Assembly: GCA_964425745.1 (NCBI GenBank)
Contig: CAYRNW010000009.1
Coordinates: forward strand, 1 to 64,000
Direction: 5' to 3'
From: CALCNS01 sp964425745
GTDB lineage: Bacteria > Bacillota > JAAYKD01
Length of the DNA: 64,000 nt
In this document: positions 51,504 to 59,804 of the stretch, one piece after another
Layout of the letters: each line of letters opens with the position of its first letter
Position numbering within the stretch: position 1 is the stretch's first letter
Notes under the pieces: generated by a model
What the model saw: only the letters and a program-made list of their open reading frames with translations
Databases searched by the model: none
Told to the model about the DNA's origin: nothing
Position numbers and translations under genes: made by a program

Positions 51504-51767
51504 TTATTTGCTGATTTTGTCTAGCAAGCTCAAAATTTCATCGATTTTTTCTTGGTCATTTCCTTCCAAGACGGCTTCACGCACGCAGTGGCTCATATGA
51601 CCTTTCAAAACCTCGCGATTGACTTTATTTAAAATTGAAATGGTAGCCAGTAATTGATTTGATATATCCATACAGTAGCGGTCATCTTCGACCATACGCA
51701 GGAGGCCATCCAATTGCCCGCGGGCGGTTTTCAGCAAGGGAGTAACAAGTTTTGGATCAGCTTTCAT
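51504..51767 (-). CDS. csoR: CsoR copper-sensing repressor
   Basis: An 87-residue all-helical CsoR. The Cu(I) site is complete: Cys32 (DRYCMDIS), His57 and Cys61 (GHMSHCVREA), with the family spacing of 25 and 4. Cu(I) binding releases DNA. It is the second gene of the operon, ten bases after copA, and its operator is at 54365-54380 ahead of copA. Confidence 0.95.
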   Translation of the reverse strand: MKADPKLVTPLLKTARGQLDGLLRMVEDDRYCMDISNQLLATISILNKVNREVLKGHMSHCVREAVLEGNDQEKIDEILSLLDKISK

Positions 51768-51777
51768 GGTAGTCTCC

Positions 51778-51984
51778 TTACTTTAGAGAAGTAACTTCGT
51801 AGCCAGCATCGACTACGGCTTGAATCAAAACTTCGTCCGCAACGGGTTTGGTTAAGGTTAGAGTTGCAGAGTTGGTTGCGAGGTCAACTTTGGCGCTGAC
51901 ACCCTCAATTGCGTTCAATGCCTTTTCCACACGTTTTTGACAGTGCATACAGGTCATACCTTCAATGTTCATAATTTTAGTCAT
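51778..51984 (-). CDS. Possible internal-start copper chaperone (CopZ) within copA
   Basis: Inside copA and in the same frame, AAAGGAG lies eight bases before ATG 51984. Initiation there gives a 68-residue protein, MTKIMNIEGMTCMHCQKRVE onward, exactly CopZ-sized with the CxxC copper site and the end VVDAGYEVTSLK. No other copZ is in the window. It may be made as a free chaperone from the same mRNA, or be the remnant of a copZ gene that lost the upstream copA stop codon. Confidence 0.6.
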   Translation of the reverse strand: MTKIMNIEGMTCMHCQKRVEKALNAIEGVSAKVDLATNSATLTLTKPVADEVLIQAVVDAGYEVTSLK

Positions 51985-54342
51985 TTCGAATTCTCCTTTG
52001 TCTTTTTGAATATGAGAGGTTGTTACCTCGCGAGAAGGGGTAGTGGTTGCTGAATCTTGACTTCGCTGAGGTGCCGGGCTGTGAAAGAGTTTGAGACGAA
52101 GAGCATTGGTTACAACACTGACGGAACTTAAACTCATAGCAGCAGCAGCAAACATGGGACTGAGCTTCCAACCTAAGAGGCTGTAGAAGACGCCGGCTGC
52201 CAGAGGAATCCCTAAGATGTTGTAAAAGAATGCCCAGAAGAGGTTTTGACGAATATTACGAATCACAGCTTTGCTTAAATTCAAGGCGGTGACCACATCC
52301 ATGAGATCACTCTTCATTAATACAATGTCTGCAGATTCAATGGCTACATCGGTACCGGCACCAATCGCAATACCTACGTTGGCTCTGGCCAGTGCCGGTG
52401 CGTCGTTGATCCCGTCACCAATCATGGCAACAATACGACCTTGTTCTTGTAATTTGCGAACCTCGGCTTCTTTGTCTTGAGGCAAGACTTCGGCGACAAC
52501 ACGGTCGATTCCCATTTGTTTTTGAATAGCCCGAGCGGTCTTTTGATTATCGCCGGTGAGCATGACAACGTCGATGCCCAAAGCTTTCAATGCGGCAATG
52601 GCTTCTTTACTGGTGGGTTTGACCACATCGGCTGCGGCCAGGATGCCCAACAATTGGGTATCGTCTGCAAAATAGAGAGGGGTTTTGCCTTGATCAGCTA
52701 AGGTATCGGTGATTTGCTGTAGAGAACCTATCTCAATACCCAACGCTTGCATCATTCGTTGATTACCTCCGTGAATGCGACGACCTTCTACCGTAGCAGA
52801 AATGCCTTGACCGGCTGTTGCTTCGAATTGATCGGAGGGAAGTGGGGCAACACCCTGCTGCTTGACATAGTCCATGACGGCGGTCGCTAACGGATGTTCG
52901 GACTTTTCTTCGAGAGAAGCGGCCATTTGTAGCAATTCTTGTGAAGAGGTGGAACCCAAGGTGATCAGATCGGTGATTTGGGGTTTACCTTCGGTAACGG
53001 TTCCTGTTTTATCTAAAATAACTGTATTAACGGTATGAGTAATCTCCAGAGCTTCTGCGGATTTGATCAAGATACCATTTTCAGCACCTTTACCAGTCCC
53101 AACCATAATCGCAACTGGAGTGGCTAACCCTAAAGCGCAGGGGCAAGAGATAACCAGGACCGCGATCCCGATTGAAAGTGCAAAGTCGAACGGATAGCCT
53201 AACAACAGCCAGACAATGGTCGCGACTACTGAAATCACCATGACGGTGGGGACAAAAATTGCCGAGATTTTATCGGCCAATTGGGAGATGGGGGCTTTAC
53301 TGGAAGCTGCTTCTTCCACTAACCGTATGATTTGTGCTAAGGTAGTATCATCGCCAATACGAGTGGCACGGAATTGCAGGTATCCGCTCTTATTGACCGT
53401 GGCAGCAATAACTTTGTCGCCTTCGGATTTTTCCACCGGCATGCTTTCACCGGTCAGGGCAGCTTCGTCAATGCTGGAATGACCGTTCAAAACGACGCCG
53501 TCTACCGGAACACTCTGCCCGGGGCGCAAGATGACAGTATCTCCTAAAACAACATCCTCCACCGGGATTTCCAATTCCAAGCCTTCTCGCAAAACGAGAG
53601 CGGTTTTTGGAGCCAAGTCGATTAATTTGGCTATTGCTTCTGAAGTTCTGCTTTTGGATTTGGCTTCCAAGTATTTTCCCAAGGTGATCAAGGTCAAAAT
53701 TGTGGCGGCCGATTCAAAATAGAGGTCCATTGCAAAACCCATGGCCAGCTGATGATTGTTAGCACCTAAACCATAGCCGATTTGGTAGATTGCATAAATA
53801 CCATAGAGCAGTGCTGCGGTAGTACCTACGGCAATCAGGGAATCCATGTTCGGAGAGCGTTTCCAAAGAGACCTAAAACCGGTTTGGAAATAGTTGCGAT
53901 TTAAGTAAACGATGGGTAATGTCAACAAGAATTGAGTGAAAGCAAAGGGGAGAACATTGTGCATACCGGCTAACCATGAAGGTAGCGGAAAGTCAAACAT
54001 ACTTCCCATTGAAATATAGAACAAAGGAAGCAAGAACAACAAGGAATACCAAAATTGCTTGCGTTTTTCTTCTGCCTCTTTTTGCATTACATTTTCTCGG
54101 GGGGCAGTGGTTTTGGCAGCTGATTTGGGTTGGGAAACCGGTGTGGCTCCATAGCCGGAGTCATCGACCAAGCGCGAAATATCTTGCACGGTGAGTTTTG
54201 TCTGATCGAACTCCACAATCATGCGGTTAGCAAGTAAGTTGACGGCAACTTTTTCAACGCCGGGAGCTTTGGCTAAGCTTTTTTCAATATGAGCTGAACA
54301 GGCTGAGCATGTCATGCCGGTTACATCAAAGGTTTCTTTCAA
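51778..54342 (-). CDS. copA: P1B-type copper-exporting ATPase with C-terminal CopZ domain
   Basis: An 854-residue Cu(I) exporter. It has an N-terminal heavy-metal domain (GMTCSACSAH), eight helices, the actuator TGES, transmembrane CPC (ISCPCALGLATP), phosphorylation motif DKTGT, nucleotide-binding SEHPLA and the end GDGINDAPALARA. Unusually, after the normal end of CopA (NALRLKLFHSP) a charged linker leads to a second heavy-metal domain at the C terminus (residues 787-854, GMTCMHCQKR). That domain has its own start signal. The start is TTG 54342, nine bases after AGGAGGG. It is controlled by CsoR and precedes csoR. Confidence 0.96.
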   Translation of the reverse strand: MKETFDVTGMTCSACSAHIEKSLAKAPGVEKVAVNLLANRMIVEFDQTKLTVQDISRLVDDSGYGATPVSQPKSAAKTTAPRENVMQKEAEEKRKQFWYSLLFLLPLFYISMGSMFDFPLPSWLAGMHNVLPFAFTQFLLTLPIVYLNRNYFQTGFRSLWKRSPNMDSLIAVGTTAALLYGIYAIYQIGYGLGANNHQLAMGFAMDLYFESAATILTLITLGKYLEAKSKSRTSEAIAKLIDLAPKTALVLREGLELEIPVEDVVLGDTVILRPGQSVPVDGVVLNGHSSIDEAALTGESMPVEKSEGDKVIAATVNKSGYLQFRATRIGDDTTLAQIIRLVEEAASSKAPISQLADKISAIFVPTVMVISVVATIVWLLLGYPFDFALSIGIAVLVISCPCALGLATPVAIMVGTGKGAENGILIKSAEALEITHTVNTVILDKTGTVTEGKPQITDLITLGSTSSQELLQMAASLEEKSEHPLATAVMDYVKQQGVAPLPSDQFEATAGQGISATVEGRRIHGGNQRMMQALGIEIGSLQQITDTLADQGKTPLYFADDTQLLGILAAADVVKPTSKEAIAALKALGIDVVMLTGDNQKTARAIQKQMGIDRVVAEVLPQDKEAEVRKLQEQGRIVAMIGDGINDAPALARANVGIAIGAGTDVAIESADIVLMKSDLMDVVTALNLSKAVIRNIRQNLFWAFFYNILGIPLAAGVFYSLLGWKLSPMFAAAAMSLSSVSVVTNALRLKLFHSPAPQRSQDSATTTPSREVTTSHIQKDKGEFEMTKIMNIEGMTCMHCQKRVEKALNAIEGVSAKVDLATNSATLTLTKPVADEVLIQAVVDAGYEVTSLK

Positions 54343-54364
54343 GGGTGTGTCCCTCCTATCTCTA

Positions 54365-54418
54365 CACCCCCAGGGGGGTGGTATGATTATAGTATAGCAG
54401 ATTACTCAGAATTGTCAA
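54365..54418 (-). promoter_or_regulatory. copA promoter with CsoR operator
   Basis: On the minus strand TTGACA (54413-54418) and TATACT (54391-54396) are 16 bases apart. The GC-rich palindrome CACCCC-CAGG-GGGGTG (54365-54380) lies just downstream of the -10 box and has the form of CsoR sites, here placed to block the start of transcription. Confidence 0.8.
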
Positions 54419-54432
54419 TAGGGTATTATAAA

Positions 54433-54458
54433 AAAACGAACCCCTTAGGATTCGTTTT
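54433..54458 (-). terminator. Terminator of the potassium uptake operon
   Basis: AAAACGAA (54433-54440) pairs with TTCGTTTT (54451-54458). The trkH stop codon lies in the loop, and a T tract follows on the minus strand. Confidence 0.8.
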
Positions 54459-55941
54459 CTGAGAGTTGATTACGATCTACGATACGCGAGATAAATCGTT
54501 TTATGGAGTTTAAGAAAGTGCTGAACCCAAACAGTACGATAAAGATTTCTAATCTCCCCAAAAGCATTCCAACCATTTCAATGACTAGAACTGCGTTGGA
54601 GGCGCTAACCGAGGTAACACCAACCGATAAACCAACAGTTCCTAAGGCAGATGCGAATTCGAACATAACTTCTGTTAAGGAGTGCTGCGAAGTGAGCACC
54701 ATAGCCAATACACCGCTGAAATAGAGTAGCATATAAGCTCCTGTGAAGCCTAAAATATCCATATACGTTGCTGAGTCAATGGGCGTCTTACCACCAGCAC
54801 GGTAGTAAAACGGTGAACGAACAGCCCGTGTAGTGCCAAATCGTGTACGAAGGTTATCTCGGATTCCCCGAAAGAGCAAATAGACTCGTGTAAGCTTCAT
54901 ACCTCCAGCCGTTGAACCAATACCACCCCCAATGAGCATCAACAAGATGATGATAAACAATCCGGCAGATGGCCAACCATTAAACGATACACTGGAGTAT
55001 CCGGTCGTAGATAATGCTGAGATGGTATTGAAGAAAGCGATACGAAAACCACTGGTCAAATTCAACTGAGATTGTGAAACCAAAGAATAAGTTGTCAGAG
55101 GAACTGCTACGAGAAGTAACCCCCCTAAGAATTTAACTTCACTGACACGAAAGGCCTGTTTGAATTTCCTTCGAAAGAGTAACATCAAAACAGCAAAGTT
55201 GGTGGTGCCTATTAGCATGAGGAAGACGGTAATCAATTCAACAGGAATGGAGCTATAATCCCCTATGCTGTTGAGCTTGGTCGAAAAGCCCCCCGTGGAC
55301 AAAGAACACATACTGTGGCAGATGCCATCGAACCATGACATGCCAGCCAGTTTATAGAAGAGAACACCTAAAATCATAAAGGATGAGTAGATGAAGAGAA
55401 TCACTTGAGATGTCTTTTTTAAGTTGGGCATCAGCTTGTCCGGATGACCTTCAGCATTGTAAAGGGGCATCGCCTGCTTGTTTTGAATAAACAAAGTCAT
55501 CATTAAGATAAAACCTAAGCCCCCACAAAATTGCATAAAACTCCTGTAGAACAAAAAAATCTTTGGGAGTAGGCTAACATCTAAAACCGAAAGGCCGGTC
55601 GTTGTCCAGCCACTAACGGATTCAAAAAGGGCATGTAACGTGTTGACTTGCTTTCCGGTAATAAAAGGGATTGCTCCAATAAGGATCCCATACAACCAGG
55701 CAGATAATACAAGAAGATTGCTGTCGGAAGAAAGATATACATCTTCCAATGATTTTCCTTTCGAGGAAAGCACTAAAAGAAAGCCAAGTGAGATTGAGAA
55801 AGCTGCTGGAAGTAAAAAATCAAAGGCATAGGATACTTCATGAGGATAAAAGATCAATACTCCTAACGGTAGCAATAGCAGTATACCAATCAGAATCATC
55901 AATCTACCAAAATTGTTATAATTCTTGTTTAGTTCAAACAT
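54445..55941 (-). CDS. TrkH/KtrB-type potassium uptake channel subunit
   Basis: A 498-residue membrane subunit with four M1-P-M2 repeats. Selectivity loops are visible as ESVSGWTTTGLSVLD, HSMCSLSTGGFSTKL, NTISALSTTGYSS and FEFASALGTVGLSVG. It imports K+ (or Na+ with K+) under RCK control. The length and all four loops match TrkH. ATG 55941 is four bases after the stop of the upstream RCK gene, so the operon continues from 57401. It ends at a terminator. Confidence 0.94.
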   Translation of the reverse strand: MFELNKNYNNFGRLMILIGILLLLPLGVLIFYPHEVSYAFDFLLPAAFSISLGFLLVLSSKGKSLEDVYLSSDSNLLVLSAWLYGILIGAIPFITGKQVNTLHALFESVSGWTTTGLSVLDVSLLPKIFLFYRSFMQFCGGLGFILMMTLFIQNKQAMPLYNAEGHPDKLMPNLKKTSQVILFIYSSFMILGVLFYKLAGMSWFDGICHSMCSLSTGGFSTKLNSIGDYSSIPVELITVFLMLIGTTNFAVLMLLFRRKFKQAFRVSEVKFLGGLLLVAVPLTTYSLVSQSQLNLTSGFRIAFFNTISALSTTGYSSVSFNGWPSAGLFIIILLMLIGGGIGSTAGGMKLTRVYLLFRGIRDNLRTRFGTTRAVRSPFYYRAGGKTPIDSATYMDILGFTGAYMLLYFSGVLAMVLTSQHSLTEVMFEFASALGTVGLSVGVTSVSASNAVLVIEMVGMLLGRLEIFIVLFGFSTFLNSIKRFISRIVDRNQLSENES

Positions 55942-55945
55942 GACA

Positions 55946-56611
55946 TCACCTTCCGGTTAGCTCTTTGATCGCTAACATTTCTGTGTTGTCCGACGAAATG
56001 AGAACGAGGGTGTCCCCGGCTAAAACGCGAGTATCACCTCTTGGCACAAGACTTTTTTCTCCGCGAAGAATGCAACCAATGATCACTTCTCCCGGTAGAT
56101 TCATCTCCCATAGTTTTTTTCCTACTGCTGGGGAATTTGATAAAATGGGAACTTCAGCTACATTGATCCTGCCCTCACCAATTGGAACCATGGTGCCGAT
56201 TTTATCCATGAAAGCCTGTTGTTCGATAATATTTGTAATGGCTGAAGTAGCGCAGACGACCGAATCTACGCCCATCTGATAGAAAAATTCGGTTTTTCGT
56301 GCGTCATTGATAATGGCTACCGTTCTTTGTATGTGAAAACGCTTTTTACAAAGCTGACAAATGACTAAATTATCTTCGTCCCGTTGAGTCAAAGCGATTG
56401 CAATATCGGTATGTTCTGCATTCGCTTCCAAGAGAACATAAGGCTTGGTTCCATCTCCATGAATAACATTCAGTCCCGAAATTTCTGCCAAAGAGTGACA
56501 AGAATCTAAATCGCTATTGATAACGGTAACGATATATCCTTTAATCAATAATGATTTTGCCAGAGATTGAGCTTTATTAAAACCACCTATGATCAAAACA
56601 TTGGATTTCAT
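55946..56611 (-). CDS. TrkA/KtrA-type RCK regulator (N and C domains)
   Basis: A 221-residue RCK protein. The Rossmann domain begins VLIIGGFNKAQSLAKSLLIKG and has lost the usual GxGxxG loop, while VTVINSD and VIHGDGT are conserved. The TrkA_C domain from about residue 140 contains INVAEVPILSNSPAVGKKLWE and ILRGEKSLVPRGDTRVLAGDTLVL. It gates the TrkH-type channel in response to nucleotides. Its ATG overlaps the upstream RCK gene by four bases. Confidence 0.92.
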   Translation of the reverse strand: MKSNVLIIGGFNKAQSLAKSLLIKGYIVTVINSDLDSCHSLAEISGLNVIHGDGTKPYVLLEANAEHTDIAIALTQRDEDNLVICQLCKKRFHIQRTVAIINDARKTEFFYQMGVDSVVCATSAITNIIEQQAFMDKIGTMVPIGEGRINVAEVPILSNSPAVGKKLWEMNLPGEVIIGCILRGEKSLVPRGDTRVLAGDTLVLISSDNTEMLAIKELTGR

Positions 56612-57063
56612 TGATTACTCACCTTCCTTGGTTTTCGCATTAAAGATTTAATCTCGTAAGCCGACAGCATGGAAGGACTGATAGTTTCGATATCAAGTTC
56701 TTTATATACACATTCTCGCTCCGGATCATAGAGACGAGCGATAACATGAGGGACATGAAATAGTTCTTTCGCCAATTGTGAAATCATAATATTGGTATTG
56801 TCATCGTCAGTCACCACAATGACATAGTGAGCATTCTTGATTTGGGCTTCTGTCAAAATTTCTAAATTGGTTCCATCTCCGATCAAAGTCAAGCCGCCGA
56901 AAGAAGGAGATAGCTTCCTCATGGAATCTCGACTATGGTCGATAACCATAACATTTCCACCTTCATCGGAAAGTTGATTCGCTAAAGTAGAACCCAGCCG
57001 ACCACAACCTATGATAATAATGTAATCACTTCCTGGGTCGCTTAAGTTAAAGATTGACAACAT
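56608..57063 (-). CDS. TrkA-N-only RCK protein
   Basis: A 151-residue protein with a single RCK_N Rossmann domain: IIIGCGRLGSTLANQLSDEGGNVMVIDHS with an intact nucleotide loop and acidic end, then LIGDGTN and YVIVVTDDDNTN. The C-terminal ligand domain is absent. It looks like one half of a split TrkA, working with the following gene, which has a degenerate nucleotide loop. ATG 57063 is 14 bases after the TPR-like gene. Confidence 0.9.
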   Translation of the reverse strand: MLSIFNLSDPGSDYIIIIGCGRLGSTLANQLSDEGGNVMVIDHSRDSMRKLSPSFGGLTLIGDGTNLEILTEAQIKNAHYVIVVTDDDNTNIMISQLAKELFHVPHVIARLYDPERECVYKELDIETISPSMLSAYEIKSLMRKPRKVSNQ

Positions 57064-57077
57064 ATTTTTCTCCTCCT

Positions 57078-57401
57078 TTATGAAATAGTTCGGCAGTCTG
57101 ATTCATCATAAGCACAGTTTCTTTTTGAGAAGAAAGTGCTGAAGTGTTCCAGGTTATGCCTTGCCGGTAAATACGTCGGATCCAATGACCAAGCAGCCCG
57201 GAAATGTTTCATTCCGGCAGGATGATCGCCCATGCTTTCCAAGAGAACACCCATGAGATTATGGGGTTCCGGTGCATGTGGATACTCCGTCATATAAGAC
57301 GCAATTAGGTTTTCGCATTCAGAGTAGTTTTTGTAACGAATCATTTCTCGAACTTTTGGTATGAAAGCCATGATTCTTTCTCTGGGAATATTTTGTGCCA
57401 T
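57078..57401 (-). CDS. Small TPR-like protein
   Basis: A 107-residue helical protein with a tetratricopeptide-like pair: ECENLIASYMTEYPHAPEPHNLMGVLLESMGDHPAGMKHFRAAWSLDPTYLPARHNLEHF. The positions of Ala, Gly, Tyr and Pro match TPR consensus. GAGGAGGTG precedes ATG 57401; the open frame upstream to 57572 overlaps a terminator and is not a gene. It lies at the start of the potassium operon, 14 bases before the first RCK gene. Its role there is unknown. Confidence 0.78.
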   Translation of the reverse strand: MAQNIPRERIMAFIPKVREMIRYKNYSECENLIASYMTEYPHAPEPHNLMGVLLESMGDHPAGMKHFRAAWSLDPTYLPARHNLEHFSTFFSKRNCAYDESDCRTIS

Positions 57402-57532
57402 TTGAATCACCTCCTCTGGATCTTCAGTTAAATTGTAGCAAAGAGGAGGTGAGAAGAGTGTGATAAATTTGGCCCTTCGTGTGAGAGAGCTGTGAGAAAA
57501 CCAGAATCGGTGTGAGCAAGACATAAGAAAAA

Positions 57533-57566
57533 TGGGCTGTGGCAGATTCTTGACTGCCACAGCCCA
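57533..57566 (-). terminator. Terminator of the kdpDE-like operon
   Basis: TGGGCTGTGGCAG (57533-57545) is fully complementary to 57554-57566. On the minus strand it is followed by a five-T run. Confidence 0.9.
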
Positions 57567-57579
57567 TAACAAAGTTTAA

Positions 57580-58281
57580 TTATTCATCGACCAAACGATA
57601 CCCAACACCGATTTCGGTTTTGATGTATCGGGGATTAGCGGGGTTCGATTCGATTTTTCTCCGCAAACTCGCCATAAGGGTTCTTAGAGCCTGGGTATCG
57701 TTGCCATAACTATTCCCCCAGATTTCTTTTATGATAAACCCTGTGGTCAAAACTTTACCAATGTTCTTGAAAAATAAAGATAAAAGGCTGTATTCCATGG
57801 GTGTTAAATGAACTTCACTCTCTTCTAAAAAAAGAAGTCTTTTTTCTAGATCCATTTTTAAATCGCCCACCTGAATGCAGGGGGAGGATATTCGGGCTCT
57901 TTGATTGGAATGGCGAATGGCCACACGGATTCGAGCCATTAACTCTGTAGCAGAAAAAGGTTTGGTCAGGTAATCATCTGCACCGGAGTCTAAAGCGGCC
58001 GCCTTTTCTCGATCTTGATCTCTGGCCGAGACTACAATGATGGGGACTTCAGACCATTCCCTCACTTTGTGAATTACGTCCATGCCATCGAAATCGGGAA
58101 GGCCTAAATCGAGTAAAATCAGATCGATGTGTTCTGTCGATAAGGCCACCAACGCACCTTGCCCGGTGGATTCAAGCTGATACCGAAAGCCTTCTTGCTC
58201 CAACGTGTAACGCATGAAGGTGCTGATTTGAGCATCGTCTTCGACAACTAAAATTTTCTCAAAGTGTTTATTCTCCGTCAT
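57580..58281 (-). CDS. KdpE-like response regulator
   Basis: A 233-residue OmpR-family regulator. The receiver has ILVVEDDAQISTF, the phospho-acceptor Asp in LILLDLGLPDFDG, and LTKPFSATEL. The winged helix has HLTPMEYSLLSLFFKNIGKVL and ALRTLMASLRRKIE with the KdpE-type IKTEIGVGYRL end. ATG 58281 overlaps the kinase gene by 14 bases and has GGAGGTG ahead of it. It would be phosphorylated by the upstream kinase and probably regulates potassium uptake. Confidence 0.92.
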   Translation of the reverse strand: MTENKHFEKILVVEDDAQISTFMRYTLEQEGFRYQLESTGQGALVALSTEHIDLILLDLGLPDFDGMDVIHKVREWSEVPIIVVSARDQDREKAAALDSGADDYLTKPFSATELMARIRVAIRHSNQRARISSPCIQVGDLKMDLEKRLLFLEESEVHLTPMEYSLLSLFFKNIGKVLTTGFIIKEIWGNSYGNDTQALRTLMASLRRKIESNPANPRYIKTEIGVGYRLVDE

Positions 58282-59788
58282 TTGATTCCACCTCCAAGGG
58301 TAACGTAAAAGTGAATACAGCACCTGTTCCATCGGTTCGATTACGTGCACTGATCGTTCCACCATGCGCTTTTACAATGGTTTCACAAATAACTAGTCCT
58401 AATCCCATTCCTTGTTTTGAACTATGACTTCCGAATCTGGAGGTATAGAAAAGTTGGAATATGTGGGGTAAGTCGAGAGGTGGAATTCCGGTACCGCTAT
58501 CTTTTACAGTGAAAACAGCTTCCTTATTATTGGGTTGAACCTCTACTTCCAGACAAATGGGTTTGTTCGGCAGAGTATGCTTGACAGCATTTTCAAGTAA
58601 GTTGATCAATACCTGTTCTATGAGTTTACCATCCACCGGTAGCAGTAGCAGCTCATTTGGTAAGCGTGTAACGATTTTATGATGAGGAGCATGTTTCGCC
58701 AAATGGGTTAGAGCACTACCAATGATTTCTTCAACGGCCTCCATTTGACGGTTTAACACCAATTTTCCATCTTGTAAACGGGTCAAGCTCATGATATTCT
58801 CCACCAGAGAGTGTAGCCACTCCGCGTCCTGATGAATCCCTTGTGCTAAGGGATAACAATGGTGCTGTGGTCCTAAAATATCGAGTAACATTTCAGAAGT
58901 TCCAATGATTCCCGATAACGGGGTGCGCAAATCATGAGAAATAGAACGCAGCAAATTCCCTCTGAATCGTTCTTGCATCGCTTCTTCAGTAGACTTCAAG
59001 CGCTGCTCCTGCGAGCGGTGTCGATCCATCGCCATGGCAATGGTTTCAATCATGGAATGGAGGAGGTTTCTCTGTGAGATACTCATTTGTCGAGCTTGTG
59101 CTGTGGGAATGCGAACCATGGCTAATAGAGTTTCACTACCATAAATCGGCCAATTTGTAAATTCTTCGTCATCAACATTTTCGGTGCGTAATCCTTCAAT
59201 GCGTTGCATAATCGCTAAGGAGTCTGCTACCTGACGATGGATTTGTTCTGTAGGAGAGATTTGCTGTATAAAGGAAGACTCCGGTTTACCATCCTCTTGA
59301 AAACTCAAAAGTGCAGCTTGACATGCAAAGGTTTCACTGATTGCGGTAACCGCTACGCTGGAAATGTCTTTTGCATCTGAAAGTAGATTCGTCAATTGAA
59401 ACAAGGATTTTGTTTCTGCCTCTTTTTCTTGAGCTGACATTGCGCTCCGCTTGACCAGCGCAGTAAGAGTACTAGTAATGATGGAAGTACTGGTCATAAT
59501 CAAAAAAGTAATGATATAACTGGGATCGTTGACCGAAAAAGTATAGTAAGGCTCTGTAAAAAAGTAGTTGAAGAAAATGGTTGCCAATACAGATGCAAGG
59601 ATACCATAGAAGGAGCCTTCGATCCTCCAAGCTGTAAGTAAGACTGCCAGTAAATATACTAAAACGATATTCGTTTCGGGAAAGCCCAATTGGCGGAACA
59701 AAGAACCGATTAAAGAGGCGGTAGCCAAGAAAAACAGCAAAAGAAGAACGTTAAAAAAAGTGGTTGTTCTCTTATCTGTGTTCAACAT
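58268..59788 (-). CDS. KdpD-like sensor histidine kinase lacking the KdpD/USP input domain
   Basis: A 506-residue kinase. Residues 10-115 form the four-helix DUF4118 membrane domain of KdpD (LGFPETNIVLVYLLAVLL, SVLATIFFNYFFTEPYYTFSVND). A GAF-like region follows, then HisKA (SISHDLRTPLSGIIGTSEM), N box (NLLENAVKHT) and G boxes (DSGTGIPPLDL, GMGLGLVICE). The N-terminal KdpD ATP-binding and USP domains of classical KdpD (about 370 residues) are missing, and no kdpFABC genes lie in the window. It probably senses K+ or turgor for the adjacent Trk/Ktr system. Confidence 0.92.
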   Translation of the reverse strand: MLNTDKRTTTFFNVLLLLFFLATASLIGSLFRQLGFPETNIVLVYLLAVLLTAWRIEGSFYGILASVLATIFFNYFFTEPYYTFSVNDPSYIITFLIMTSTSIITSTLTALVKRSAMSAQEKEAETKSLFQLTNLLSDAKDISSVAVTAISETFACQAALLSFQEDGKPESSFIQQISPTEQIHRQVADSLAIMQRIEGLRTENVDDEEFTNWPIYGSETLLAMVRIPTAQARQMSISQRNLLHSMIETIAMAMDRHRSQEQRLKSTEEAMQERFRGNLLRSISHDLRTPLSGIIGTSEMLLDILGPQHHCYPLAQGIHQDAEWLHSLVENIMSLTRLQDGKLVLNRQMEAVEEIIGSALTHLAKHAPHHKIVTRLPNELLLLPVDGKLIEQVLINLLENAVKHTLPNKPICLEVEVQPNNKEAVFTVKDSGTGIPPLDLPHIFQLFYTSRFGSHSSKQGMGLGLVICETIVKAHGGTISARNRTDGTGAVFTFTLPLEVESNDGE

Positions 59789-59804
59789 GGTACTACTTCC
59801 TTTC

